Shown in pieces: positions 10,820 through 22,576 of a DNA stretch of 64,000 nucleotides. The stretch comes from Fomes fomentarius (Eukaryota > Basidiomycota > Agaricomycetes > Polyporales > Polyporaceae), in contig JABYQN010000001.1 of assembly GCA_022606135.1 (NCBI GenBank), positions 4,092,001 to 4,156,000 of the forward strand. The letters are read 5' to 3'. The notes under the pieces were generated by a model. It searched no databases. It was not told where the DNA came from and saw nothing but the letters and a program-made list of their open reading frames with translations. Position 1 is the stretch's first letter. Every line of letters begins with the position of its first letter. The position numbers and the translations under genes are program-made.

Positions 10820-11791
10820 CCGAGTCAGCTCATAGGTGCATCCGGTAGAAGAGGTACGTACGGAGGTGGCTCAGAAATGGTGTTTGCTGGTCCCTCTGCA
10901 CTACCGGGTGCACTTATATTTGTGTCGTCAAAGCATAATACTTCAGCGCTCAGCTGTCACTCCCGCTTTGGTCCTAGGTACACAGCGCCGGTAGAAGTAA
11001 TTGTACGATCGAATGTGCCACGATGAGCATTGACCACAATGTGCTTGTGGTCAAAGATATGGTGGGTTCGGTCAGTGTCACCAGTAGTGGTGACTTCGGC
11101 GACAACGGTTGGATGGAATGTGACTGTACAGTGTAACTGGTGACGTCTAAGGCTTCCCAGTTACGATTAAATACGGCCCGGGCCAGGTTATTATTATTAC
11201 GAGTGATTAAAATAGATTCTTGAGCCATATCATATCTTACTCATAACCGTAACGTATCGTAACATTACTTACTTGTAGTAAATCTTATGTAATGGCACTT
11301 AGGTCACAAGACATCGTGGTCTGCTACTTCATATGTAGCGGAGCAGATTGAACAGATGTCTGCCTCCAAGTAATTGTAGGCTACCAGGAGATTGTTTATG
11401 TGAGCCCTGTTGAGTCGGTGACGAAGCTTCACACCCATTCGCGATGAAGGGTGGGCGATAGGCGCCCAAGTCACTCATCAAGCGCTCAGAGCCGAGCTCC
11501 ATACCACTCACTTTCAGGAGAAAATGCATTGGACCAGTCACGTGGTACATATCTATGAGTACGATTATTACGGCCCCCTTGTATCATAGTAGAATTGTAC
11601 TCAATCATCATGTATCCTTCCGTATCAGATGGGCGAAAAAATACGGCGGTTGCGGTATTTATTTGTACTAATGAGTATATTCTTAAGTATAATAAAATAT
11701 ACTTGTATTTGTGGGAAGCCCTAGTGACGTCTGCCAGATTTCCATCACGTGGTCTTCACGGGCGCCTCACCTTGCCAAGGTGGCCAACGAC
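10820..11791. other. Intergenic, A+T-rich, flanking the hAT element
   Basis: Short open frames only. The region around 11560-11710 is notably A/T-rich. The last 8 bases, CCAACGAC (11784-11791), are the left target-site duplication of the hAT element. Confidence 0.5.
11784..11791. repeat. hAT target-site duplication, left copy
   Basis: CCAACGAC, repeated exactly at 22577-22584 directly outside the other terminal inverted repeat. Confidence 0.9.
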
Positions 11792-12042
11792 TAGTGTTGC
11801 CGTGGAGTGGAGTCGGAGTCACTCCGGAGTGTCGCCTATCAGACTCCGAGGTACTCCAGCACCTTTCGGCACATCGGCAATGGTAGGCGAGCTTAGGCGA
11901 TGTGCTCACATAAGCTCACCATAGAAGGCAGGATCCATCTCGGACGCTGGAGGGCAAATAGTGCTCGCAGAGTCGTAGTTACTAGTACTCGAGGATAGTG
12001 GTATGAATAGACATTGTACACCAATAATATCATATGAGATGT

Positions 12043-12730
12043 CTAATCCTCAGCAGTCAGAATGGGTGGCAACTCGTCCAATCCGTCACCTTCTTCTAAG
12101 TCCTCGGGCCTACTGAGCAACTGTGGTCCTACACCCTCCCGAAGGCGTTGCTTGAGGGAAAACTTGATCACTTGGAGGACTTCCATCATAGCTCCACTTA
12201 GTCGAGACTGCCGCAGCCTGTCCATCTCTTTACTTGAAGAGAAGACACGTTCGGATGCCACAGCAGATGCCAGCACCGGCAGTATGTCGAGGGCAACCCG
12301 ATATAGCAGGGGATACTCTTCTCGATGATCCTGCGGGCATGACATGATCAATGGAAGACTCAGAACTGACAGTGTGGCACGACTGACCTTCCAAAATGAC
12401 TTCAGATTGATGTTAGGCCCGGAAAGCCGATCTTCTTTGTATCGATGGAGCTCAGCCTTGACTGCGGCAAGATCTTCGGCATGGAGTCGTGCTGCACACT
12501 CCTCCTCGGGTTCATGTTCGGGTACAGGGGGAGTACTGAGATTTGACGTCCCGGGAGGCTGAGAACTTGAACCTGTGGTACCGAAAACCAGCGAAAAGTC
12601 CTCCTCAAGTAGAGCTATCGAGTGGAGGCCAAGCTCAGCACTGTGTCCAGAAGATATTGAAGAGGTGCTTTTGGAACGCCTAAGTTCTTGTGTTGGAGTC
12701 GCGCGGCTGTGGAGCGAAGGTTCAGAGGAG
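12043..12730 (-). pseudogene. hAT transposase, C-terminal part (separated by copia)
   Basis: Minus-strand frame ending at 12043. After a linker rich in Ser, Pro and Glu it contains LDILPVLASAVASERVFSSS and then a MMEVLQVIKFSLKQRLREG segment, the signature of the hAT C-terminal dimerisation domain (A-S-x-x-x-E-R-x-F-S). Continuous open reading runs from about 12730, where the copia element interrupts it. The preceding part of the same gene resumes at 19184 on the far side of the insertion. Confidence 0.8.
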
Positions 12731-12735
12731 TCAGC
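12731..12735. repeat. Copia target-site duplication, left copy
   Basis: TCAGC immediately outside the LTR at 12736; matching copy at 19180-19184. Confidence 0.9.
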
Positions 12736-13289
12736 TGATGAACTCTGAACCTGTAAGGCGAGGAGCGACTGTAAGTCACAACAGAGAGGGATCTTCAGTC
12801 AGTGAGCGAACGACTATATTGCATAGTGAAGTACCTGTAAGTCACAACAGAGAGGGACTACAAGTACTAAGTCAGTAAGAAGTAGTAGAGCATATGTATG
12901 TAAAGGACTTACTCTTCAGTCAGTGAGCGAACGACTGAAGAGCAGAGGCGAAGAAGGAACTGCTTTTATACATGAGGGATGAGTCCATGAGTCAGCGAAT
13001 GAAGCAGTCACATGTAGCCATAAGACGATGAGTCAGAGTCCGTATCGGCATATGAGTCAGATACAGTCATAGCATGAGTCAGACATAAGGTCTAGAAGAG
13101 TCCGGTGCAGTGTAGAACGCACTGGTACGCACAGGAATGCACAGTAACCATATGGTCATGGGAAAGTACAGTAGGAGAACAAAGAAAACCATAAATGGTA
13201 AGTAGGAACACAGCCTATCTAATCATATGACCATAAACAAGTGTACACAACTCCGGTCCGAGCACAGCCGGTAGTCCGGAAGTTCAACA
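12736..13289 (-). repeat. Copia 3' LTR (554 bp)
   Basis: Same length and, by eye, same sequence as 18626-19179. Internally it carries direct repeats: gtaagtcacaacagagagg at 12771 and 12837, and cttcagtcagtgagcgaac at 12793 and 12913. Confidence 0.95.
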
Positions 13290-13300
13290 CTCCCACTCGT

Positions 13301-16300
13301 TCAAGATGCAACGGAAACAAGACCGATCTCATCAACGAACTTTGCCAAAATGGAATAAGGCACGTTCTTTGTGAGAGAATCAGCCAACTGATCCGCGGTT
13401 GCAACATAGAAGATCTCGACAGAGCCAGACTCCACTTGTTCACGAATGAAGTGGTAGCGAATCTCTATGTGCTTGGTACGCCGGTCGACTACTGGATTGA
13501 CTGACAGGAAAATCGAACCCTGGTTGTCTAAACACATGGGTGTCGGCCTGGTCAAGTCATCACCAAGTTCATCGCCAAACGTCCTCAGCCAGATCAACTG
13601 ACGACAGGTATCAGAGGCCGCTTTATATTCCGCCTCAGTAGAGGAGAGCGAAATGGTAGGCTGACGCCTCGAAGCCCACGATATAGCACCACCTGCCATC
13701 AAGAAGACGAAGCCAGAGGTAGAATGCCGATCATCACGGTCTTCGGCCCAATCTGAATCCGAATAGGAAATCAGACCGTCATTAGACGCTCCCTTGTAGC
13801 GCAAGCGATACGCCTTTGTCCCTTGAAGGTAACGCAGGACATACTTCGCATAACTCATGTGCGCTTCAGAGGGATTGGCATTGTATTTCGATAACCGTGT
13901 GACAGCGAAGGAGATATCAGGACGCGTTCCGAGCATGGCGTACAAAAGACTGCCAATGAGACTCTGGTAGCGTTGCCTGAACTGATCGGAAGCTGGTTCG
14001 TCGGCACTTGCCAAGACAGCACCAGCAGGAAGGGGTGTACGTGAGGGTTTACAGTCAGCCATCTGAAAGCGCTCGAGAACAGACTGGATGTACTCTTCCT
14101 GGTCGATGTCAATCATACGAGTAGATCGATCACGAGTGATGCGAAGACCAAGGAAGCGCTGTACAGATCCCAAGTCCGTCATCTTGTACTGCTTAGAAAG
14201 CGAACGCTTGACTTGTTTGATATGACTAGACTGATCGCCCATCAGAAGTAGATCGTCGACATAAAGAACGACAATCGTGACGTGATCCCCCCTTGTCGCC
14301 GATATACGTAGATCCCAGCATCAGAATATGTCCGTGTAAATCCCAGATCTAGAAGTGATTGATGGATTTTCGCATTCCACTGACGCGACGCCTGCTTAAG
14401 ACCATAGATAGCCTTTTTGAGTAGACAGACGTGATCTTCCTTCCCAGGAACGACCCAGCCTTCCGGCTGTTCCATATAAATCTCCTCATCTAGATCACCA
14501 TTCAGGAACGCGGTCTTGACATCCATTGACTCGATGTCCCAGTCCTCAAGCGCTGCATGCGCGAGTAAATACCGGATAGACTCAAACCGCGCCACTGGAG
14601 AGAACGTCTCATGGTAGTCCTCTCCCCACACCTGAGTGAAACCCTTTGCAACAAGACGAGCCTTGTACCGCCCATCATGTTTGATGTCATAGACCCAGCG
14701 GTTAGAGACAACATGCCGGCCCTTGGGACGAGGAACGAGAACCCAAGTCTTATTCTCCATAAGCGACTCAAACTCCGACTTCTCAGCTTCGCGCCATTTC
14801 CCAGCATCAGGTGAGCGCATGGCTTCCTTATGCGACTGAGGTAAGCCAGCTTTATACTGAGCAGCAGCTAGAAAAGCGAGTATCGTCTCCGCTTCACGCA
14901 GATTGCCATCCTTGTCGATCTGATTATCAGCACGTGCAGGATCGTCATACACGTTGTTATCAGTCCTGTCCTTGTGGGGAATACCAGCTTTTTCGCGACG
15001 AGGACGGTCACGAGCAATGCTTGGTTCATTAGCTCCCACTGGAGGGTGACGACCACGTTTGTGAGGAGGACGAGGAGGAACGACAGGAGGCGGCGTAGGA
15101 GGACGTTGCGGAGGAGGAGGAGGCTCAGCAGGAGCTTCTGCAGGAGGAGCGGGATCAGCATCCGCTGGAGGGTCAGGTTGTGGTGGTTCGAAGAAGTTGG
15201 GAGGAATGAAAGGAATTGCATCATTGGGATCGACCAAATCAGAGTCATCGTTCGAGGAATCATCCGATTGATCATCTGAGAACGGACTGTCGTCCGGGGT
15301 AGAAGGACGGTTGCCAGGTAAGTTACGAGCAGGGAAAGACTCTTCGTCAAATGTTGCATCGCGGGACACGACGATAGAGCGGTTGGCTGGATTCCAAAAC
15401 CTATACCCCTTGGAACCAGACTCATACCCAACGAAGATCATCTCGACAGCCTTCTTGTCGAGTTTCCCTTCGCGCTTTGCCTTCTGCACGTGGACAAAAG
15501 CTTTGCACCCAAACACTCTGAAGTAAGAGACGTCCGGAACGGTACCATCCCAAACAGTGATGGGGCACGACCACTTGTGTCGTCGCATAGGTTGACGATT
15601 GTAGATATGAACGGCTGCGTCAAGAGCGAGTTGCCAGAAACCATGACTAAGGCCTGCTTGGTGGAGCATAGACAGAGCCTTTTCAGTAATAGTACGATTC
15701 CAGCGCTCAGCACGTCCATTCTGTTGAGGCGAACCCGGTAGAGTCTTCTGGTGCTCGATACCATGCGAACGAAGAAGTGTAGAGAACTCGTCTGATGTGT
15801 ATTCCCCCCTCGATCTGAGCGGATCGATTTGATCTTCTTGCCGGTCTGGTTCTCAGCCCACGCCTTATAGTCTTTGAACGCTTGGATCGCGTCAGACTTG
15901 TGTTTAAGGAAGTAAGCACGAGCGAGACCAGAGTAGTCATCAATAAAACCGGCGAAGTATTTCCAACCTCCGATAGCCTGAGTGCGCATCGGTCCATCAA
16001 GGTCCGTATGGACTCGCTCGAGAACTTCAGTAGCGCGCTTCTCAGAAGGTGGAAAGGGGTTACGAGTGGATTTGCCAAAAGCGCATCCATCACACGGTTC
16101 TTCGTCTGCAGGATCAACGGCATCAACCCCCTTAGTATGCTTAGGAAGGTTGCGCAGAACGTCCTTGCCCGCATGACCAAAGCGACGGTGCCAGGTCTTG
16201 AACTTACGGACATTAAGATGGACGCGCTTGCCGTTGTGAAGCTCAATAATAGTCCAATAACAATTAGATGAGGGGTTGTATCGTGCCTCCAGGATCTTAC

Positions 16301-17573
16301 GACCCTTGATATGAATCGTCGAACCATGTTTGACAGCGCCGTCAGGCAGCTTGTCGAAAATGCACATGCGCCCATCCCCTTGAAAGAGGGAGTAACCATT
16401 GCGCTCAATGGAGCCAGTTGAGAAGATGTGACCGATGGTGCCTGGTATGTAGTAGACGTGGTTCAGAGTAATTGCTACCTTCTGACCGTCTAACCAGGTT
16501 TCTCCAGACAGAGTTCCTTCCCCAAGTGCCTGAATGACGCTGCTATCACCTTGTCCAGCAGTGTTAAACAGTACAGGCGTATCGAAGGGTTGGTACTCAA
16601 TGAACTCAGAGAGATCACCAGTGATATGTTGAGAGGCTCCAGAGTCCATCAGCCATGCAGTCCAGTTCACACTGTTTGAGGCCATAGCCTCATCGTAGAA
16701 AGAAGCAGCGATGTTAGACGAACCGGCTACAAGTACAGATGATACAGACTCGGTAGTGACGTGCGCATGGTTATGAGAAGTGTCCTTATTCTTCCCCTTG
16801 TCCTTATCCTTGTCTTTGTCCTTCCCTTTACCCTTGCCCTTGCCTTTGGGACGCTTCTCAGGGTACTTCTGATAGCAGTTGGACTCATGATGAGAGCCAC
16901 TCCCGCAATGAGAGCAGGGACCCTTGGGCTTCGGCTTGGTCTGGGAAACCTTGTTCGCAGACTGGCCGTTCTTGCGCATGGACTCCTCAGCCAAGGTCTT
17001 CGACTGGATGTCGTCGAGAGTGACCTTGTCGAGGTCTGTGGTCGCCATAAGCGCAGAAACCATGGACCGGTACGACTCCAGAATCTTGGACATCAAGAGA
17101 AGGGCTTGCATGTTGTCAGAGAGCGTGACGCCGTTGCTACTAATTTCGCGCAGGCGTGTGATAAGACGCATCATCTGATCCTGAAGGGGCTTCTGTTCGT
17201 TCATCCGAGGCTCAGCGACGAGCGACTCGAACAAACCCCAGACGTGGGCACTGTTAGGCTTGCCAAACTTGTTCTGTAACGCTTCCCAGGACTCAGCAGC
17301 AGTCATGTCCCTGGGTTGTCCACCCGAGACAGGAATCTGAGTGTCCAGAACGTAGTGAAAGTTTGGTGCGACACGCATGTACATCATGCCGCGAGCTTGC
17401 CCATCAAGTTTATCCCACTTGTCCTTGGCAGCTTGCTCAGTAGGACGAGTAGCGCCTTTGACAACACTCCAACAGTCCATGAAGATGAAATAGCCCTTCA
17501 TCTTGGCAGACCAGTCATTGTACTGATTCGCCGAAGAGAGGACAGGGATAGAGTCGACTTTGATATCTCCCAT
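13301..17573 (-). pseudogene. Copia gag-pol polyprotein, open except for two frame breaks
   Basis: Starts ATG 17573 (MGDIKVDSIPVL) and ends at 13301. Span 4273 nt, two short of 1425 codons. Domains in order: UBN2-type gag; CCHC zinc knuckle CSHCGSGSHHESNC near 16900 followed by a Lys/Gly/Asp tract; aspartic protease DSGAS near 16640; GAG-pre-integrase HRRFGHAG near 16180 with a CDGC pair; integrase core with HTDLDGPM near 16000 and FIDDYSG; reverse transcriptase from YKARLVAKGFTQ near 14670 with YVDD near 14260; RNase H with STEAEYKAAS near 13630. The frame is lost at a six-G run (15804-15809 on the plus strand, within integrase) and again at a six-G run at 14287-14292 just before YVDD. Each break is a one-base shift in the same sense. 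Apart from these, no stops were seen, which fits a young copy. Confidence 0.88.
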
Positions 17574-18602
17574 GATGGATAAGAGGTATTGGGGAGAATC
17601 GAGATATTCCTCCTTGAAGTCTAGAGTGAATGTGATAGGCGCGACAGGGGGCGCAGTGACGATAGGAGGAGGAAGGTAGACTGGAGGAAGAGGACTTGAA
17701 TCGACAGGAGGGGAGTTTCCGAAGAGCGATCGGAGATAGAAATTAGGACGAGACGAGGAGGGCTGTGCGTGAGTTTCTTCCTGAAGATAGGGAAGAGGAA
17801 CTCCGTGTTGTGGGTCGGTGTCCTGCTGCCAAGTTGCTGGATATGCCCAGTGAAAGGTCGGTTCGTACGGAAGAGGGAGTTGATTGTAGCGATTGGGACA
17901 GAGCTGTATGTCGCACTGGTCCCACTCCTGCTCTCCGTCGTCGTAGATGTAGTGATAACGATCGACCTGATCGTCTAGATCAAAGAGATGGGGCTGTTCC
18001 GAGCAATCAAACGCTGATGCAGTAGAGTGATGTTCTGCAAGTTCAGCGTTGACTTCAGCTTCAGAGTCAGAGCTGAGCTGAGGACTATTGGCAGTAGTAG
18101 GTGGCTCCAGTACGATGGTTCAGAGAAAAAACGCGATGATTGACTTGCCACGTGCGAGATCTGGTAGAGAGGAACACCTATTGAGGTGAGCCAGAAGGTC
18201 AGGAAGCCGATATTCCCAACAATCCAGATAGAAGTCGCCAACTGTGCCCAAGAAAAGCTATACGAGTCTAGGTATCAAAAAGAGTATAGTAAGGAGGGTC
18301 CGAACGGTTGTCCTCCGGTCCAAAGGTGATAACCACCCCGGCTACAACAGCTGGCGGGCGCAAGTGCGTGGCCTGGCTGAGGATACTTGAAAACCCGTGT
18401 GCCGCGAAAGCACCAAAGGTTGTACAGAGATACTAGATAGCGACTACTAAAAGCGCTCAGGGCTGCGTCACGAGCGCAGTAAAGTCCCCCTGGCAGCAGT
18501 GTCGGAGGGCACAGTCAAGAGTTAGGGAAAGTGGAGGAGAGTGCACGGGCAGAGAGTCGACGAACAGAGTTTGCGCGCAGAGTGTCGACAGAGGAGCAAC
18601 TG
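17574..18602 (-). other. Copia untranslated leader
   Basis: About 1.0 kb between the primer-binding site and the gag start. Only short frames occur in any direction and none resembles a retroelement protein. Expected to hold packaging and dimerisation signals, none of which I can point to. Confidence 0.5.
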
Positions 18603-18625
18603 ATTAGAGCGCAGGGCTCATAACC
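18603..18625 (-). promoter_or_regulatory. Copia primer-binding site, complementary to internal tRNA-Met
   Basis: Directly abutting the 5' LTR, the plus strand reads TTAGAGCGCAGGGCTCATAA then CC, which looks like the D-arm through anticodon loop (CTCATAA, anticodon CAU) of a methionine tRNA. The element's RNA is the complement, so the primer would be a tRNA half cut near the anticodon rather than the tRNA 3' end. Drosophila copia is known to prime from an internal fragment of initiator methionine tRNA. The D-arm/anticodon sequence here looks more like elongator Met. Confidence 0.65.
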
Positions 18626-19179
18626 TGATGAACTCTGAACCTGTAAGGCGAGGAGCGACTGTAAGTCACAACAGAGAGGGATCTTCAGTCAGTGAGCGAA
18701 CGACTATATTGCATAGTGAAGTACCTGTAAGTCACAACAGAGAGGGACTACAAGTACTAAGTCAGTAAGAAGTAGTAGAGCATATGTATGTAAAGGACTT
18801 ACTCTTCAGTCAGTGAGCGAACGACTGAAGAGCAGAGGCGAAGAAGGAACTGCTTTTATACATGAGGGATGAGTCCATGAGTCAGCGAATGAAGCAGTCA
18901 CATGTAGCCATAAGACGATGAGTCAGAGTCCGTATCGGCATATGAGTCAGATACAGTCATAGCATGAGTCAGACATAAGGTCTAGAAGAGTCCGGTGCAG
19001 TGTAGAACGCACTGGTACGCACAGGAATGCACAGTAACCATATGGTCATGGGAAAGTACAGTAGGAGAACAAAGAAAACCATAAATGGTAAGTAGGAACA
19101 CAGCCTATCTAATCATATGACCATAAACAAGTGTACACAACTCCGGTCCGAGCACAGCCGGTAGTCCGGAAGTTCAACA
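18626..19179 (-). repeat. Copia 5' LTR (554 bp)
   Basis: Matches 12736-13289 over its full length by eye. It lies upstream of the gag-pol frame in element orientation and should hold the promoter. Confidence 0.95.
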
Positions 19180-19184
19180 TCAGC
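19180..19184. repeat. Copia target-site duplication, right copy
   Basis: TCAGC immediately outside the LTR end at 19179; matches 12731-12735. Confidence 0.9.
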
Positions 19185-22166
19185 ACTCCTTTGGGCTTGA
19201 CGGTATTGCATCATCTACATCACTGTCCATCAGCAGAGTAATTGTATACAGATCTGGTGGCTTACAGCGGCGATGACGGTTTCCTCAGCACATGAGACCT
19301 CTTCGGATGTCCAGTACTTCTCTAGCCACTGAAATTTGATGGTAGGGTTGATGACTGAGCAACGATTCGACAGAATCAGCATGAGGAGTAGATACAAGGA
19401 CAGGAACTTACCCATAGCAAGTGCATAGACACTGGTTTTTCGGCTCTCAGCCATGTACTTCTCAAGTGCTGCAATTGAGGCATCGATACCATGCGCCAGC
19501 TGCGGTAGGTGGTCCGTTCGAATGGCTTTGAGCTGGGTCAGAAGATGTTCATACAGCGGTAGGACCATGGCGGCGGTGGGGTGCTGTTCTGCAGAGAGTA
19601 GCTCCTGGACTCGATGTGGAACCCAGAGATATTTGCGTATATCGACGAGAACTCGAAGCTGTGGCTGAGTGAGAAGGTACTCCGAGATGTGTGCATTAGT
19701 TGGGCGACTGAAGAATATTTGTATGGCCTAAACAAGTACGGTTAGCAGGTTCGCATCAGAAGGACATGTAACATACTGGATACAGCTCTAGAAGGCGGTC
19801 TATCATCAAGTAAATTGATGACCAGCGTGTGTCGACATTGCGTAACAGCTGTACCTCCGGAATTGGCTTTGGGAATGCTCTGGTCTGGTTTCCTGCCTTG
19901 ATGATCTCCATAAGCTCCTCACGGCGCTGTTCAGATACACGGCAGACATTGACAAGCTCCTGTGCACGCTTGATAGGGTCGTTCCGAAGGGCCTCCATGT
20001 ACTCTGGATCATTTTGCAGAAAAAGGTTGGATGCTGCGGCACAATCGGAGTCGATTTCGTCGAGCTGAGGATCACTTTCACCTTCCAGGTCGTTGAGAGT
20101 ACTGATAGAGTCGACAGTCTCCTCCAGAAATGCGGATGATAAGTTGACCTTAGTGAGCGCAGTCAGACCATGCTTCACAGAGATGTTGACAACATGGGGA
20201 AAGCATCTGGCGGCGCACATATGAGAGATGGTCCCAATTTGGCAATATAGATGCTCACCTAATCCAGTTGCCTTCAGCGTCGAAGGAAATGCCTTCTGCC
20301 TTAAGAAGAGTAGCTAAGTCCGACATCATTGTATCGCAATTACTGGCGTTATCAAGGGTAATACATCCAATCTGGTGGCTTGCACAGTTAGTGCGGGCCA
20401 AATAGAGATAATTGAAACAAACATACGCGGTGGAGGATGCCAAGCTCCTTGAGCACAGTGATGAAGTGTATGGCCAGGTTCTTGCCAGTGTGTGCACCGA
20501 GGACATGACGGAATGCACCCAAACATGCACGGACATCTATCTCATGAGTGGTACCATCCTTGGTACAGTGACAGCGAGAAAAGAGCGCAGGATCATACTT
20601 GTCCACATATCACATGTGAACGAGATTCGGCCTGGTGCATTCTGCTCGAGATACACCGGGACCAGAAAATTAGCATAGAACGAAGAGATTGAGTAAGAGA
20701 TAGTACCTTTAGCTCCCTTCGCATTCTACTCATTGCCTTCTGGTACTCCTGAACTGTAAGTTCACTGGCACGGGTGCGGTGGAGGATGTTCTTGTTCTCG
20801 ATGACCTTTGGTGACATGCTAGCATAAGTTATTATCTCCCAGAAAAGCGGATCTTCGACAATATTGAAAGCCTATCACAGTCTTGAGTAAATACAATGGT
20901 GATCGAATTCTGATACACAACTTACATGATCTCCTCGTGCAATGAATTGAACAATACGGTGTTCAAGACCCTCTAGTGAAAAGGGTTCTGGATGGTCTGT
21001 ATAGCTCTGAGTGGTTGGAGGTATGCCATTCTTGAACCCAAGTGTCTCCCAGCCCTTGAGACGGTTCTGAACCACAGAGTCTGACCACTCCTTTGAGTGA
21101 TGAATGCGAAGGTGTGTACGGATGGTGTCAGTCTGGCCATTCTTGATATTCCATGTATGCCATGGCGCCTCATGCTCGCTGAGCAGATGCAAAGTCATTA
21201 GTCTGCATACTACAGTAGTAGTAAGATAGAACAACCTACATGCAAAAGCGACAGGCGACATATAAGTATTCGTGAGTATCTGGACGGCAACGGAGACGAT
21301 CCTGCTCTGGGACCATGGCAGGCTGAGCTGCCTCCTTGAGATATACAATGTGATACCATACATCGCTCGCATCGAGTTCCAACGACGGTTTTCATGTGCT
21401 GCGGATAGCGTGGTTGATCAAGCCAAAGTGTAGCATCGGGGCGGGTCGGATGGGTGCTGAAGGAGGTGTGGGTACTGAGGGACCTGCAACAGTCATGCGA
21501 GAGGACGAGGGATCGACGAGTGGATGTTCTGAGGCACTGAGCACTGCAGCATCGCCTCGCCGTGCCCTTTTACGGGTCCTCTTTGGCTTTGCAGCTGAGC
21601 TGTCAGCTGCCCATTTGCGGTTTGCATTCACAACGGGGCCAGTCGCATCGCTGAGTGCTGACAGTGCGGTGCTACCCTGAAGGTCGAGATGTATGGGCGA
21701 GTTGCTGAGTAGATGGTTTGAGTTAAGCCCAGAGTACCTAAGAGTACAATTAGGGATAACTGAGTGACAACGAAAAGTGCGCATACATGTATGCGTCCTC
21801 TTGTGGCAGGACTCCATTGTATCCATACTGAGCCAATTGCGGAGCCTCGGATGGGGTGTAGAATTGACAATCAAAAGTCACAGGGAATTCTGCAGGAGGC
21901 GGCAGGTATGAACTCTGATTCGGCGGAGGCATGAACAGGTGTGGAATGGGGTAGGCAGGTGTCTGTACAGGGTCCAATTGCAAGCATTGAGGGTGCGAGC
22001 GAGGAGTAGAGGGACATGCTGTCGTGATTGGGGCGAAGGCAGCACCTATTATGTCACAGATACAGCCACTGAGTGAATTGCAAGTGCCGCAGTACTGATC
22101 TGCAGATGACAGCAACATTTGTGGTGTTCTGAAAACGTTTGCAAGACTATTTATACCATTTTCCAT
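19185..22166 (-). pseudogene. hAT transposase, N-terminal and catalytic part
   Basis: Multi-exon transposase on the minus strand. Recognisable pieces in order: a Pro-rich front from ATG 22166; a BED-like zinc-finger region (EYLYVACRFC near 21240, then THLRIHH near 21110); ISFTCDMWTS near 20600, the first catalytic block; AFRHVLGAHTGKNLA; IGCITLDNASNCDTMM near 20330; CFPHVVNISV; VDTRWSSIYLMIDRLLELYP near 19790; and FQWLEKYW near 19310. An in-frame TGA at 21394-21392 separates two otherwise continuous coding stretches, and the reading frame breaks shortly after the TCDMW block. With the copia insertion downstream, the gene cannot make full transposase as it stands. Confidence 0.75.
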
Positions 22167-22576
22167 TGGAGAATGCCAAGAGGATACATTCAGACCCTAC
22201 GGAGTGGAGGGCAACAAGTATCTACCCAACGGTGCTAACCGAGCCTCAAAAATCCTACCCTGAAGTGACCTATAGTTACCCGAGATGAGCTAGAGACCAG
22301 GCTGTGCTGGTAGAACAAAACTTGCAGTGGGAAGGGCGGGAGGTACCACGAGAGCGTTGAATACAGGGCGAGCTGGAGTAGGAGACGCGTGAATATACCG
22401 TGTCGCGATCGTGAACGTGACCGCGATTCGCGGTCAGCCTGAGCAAAGGACTCAATATCGCGACATCTCGCTAAGACTCGCTTGCTGTCGGAGTTTGACC
22501 TGTACAGCCGAGCCGAGCTGCCGGTTACAGCGGAGTGGCCACCACTCCGGAGTGCTCTGACTCCACGGCAACACTA

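Larger units (their letters stand above)
12736..19179 (-). mobile_element. Ty1/copia LTR retrotransposon, full length
   Basis: A 6444-bp element flanked by the 5-bp duplication TCAGC (12731-12735 and 19180-19184). The two 554-bp LTRs start TG and end CA and look identical by eye. Transcription is on the minus strand: 5' LTR 18626-19179, primer-binding site just inside it, ~1.05-kb leader, gag-pol frame from 17573 to 13301, a purine-rich stretch (GAGTGGGAG) beside the 3' LTR at 12736-13289. Domain order is gag, zinc knuckle, protease, integrase, reverse transcriptase, RNase H, the copia order. Insertion into the hAT element makes it the younger of the two. Confidence 0.96.
11792..22576 (-). 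mobile_element. hAT DNA transposon, split by a copia insertion
   Basis: Both ends start TAGTGTTGCCGTGGAGT as a 17-bp terminal inverted repeat, and both are flanked by the 8-bp duplication CCAACGAC (11784-11791 and 22577-22584), the length expected for hAT. Subterminal regions carry several copies of the palindrome ACTCCGGAGT. The element reads on the minus strand: front exons near 22166, C-terminal hAT dimerisation domain ending at 12043. A 6444-bp copia element plus its 5-bp duplication lies inside; without it the hAT is about 4.3 kb. A 1174-bp relative lies at 62044-63217. Mobility is doubtful because the transposase carries a stop and is split. Confidence 0.93.

Noticed and set aside
15438..15800. 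Tail of the first copia frame as a distinct protein
   Set aside because: After the G6 run this frame is out of register; the integrase continues in the neighbouring frame from about 15800.
18603..18625. A tRNA-Met gene on the plus strand
   Set aside because: Only D-arm to anticodon loop is present and it stops exactly at the LTR; no acceptor stem or T-arm. It is better explained as a primer-binding site.
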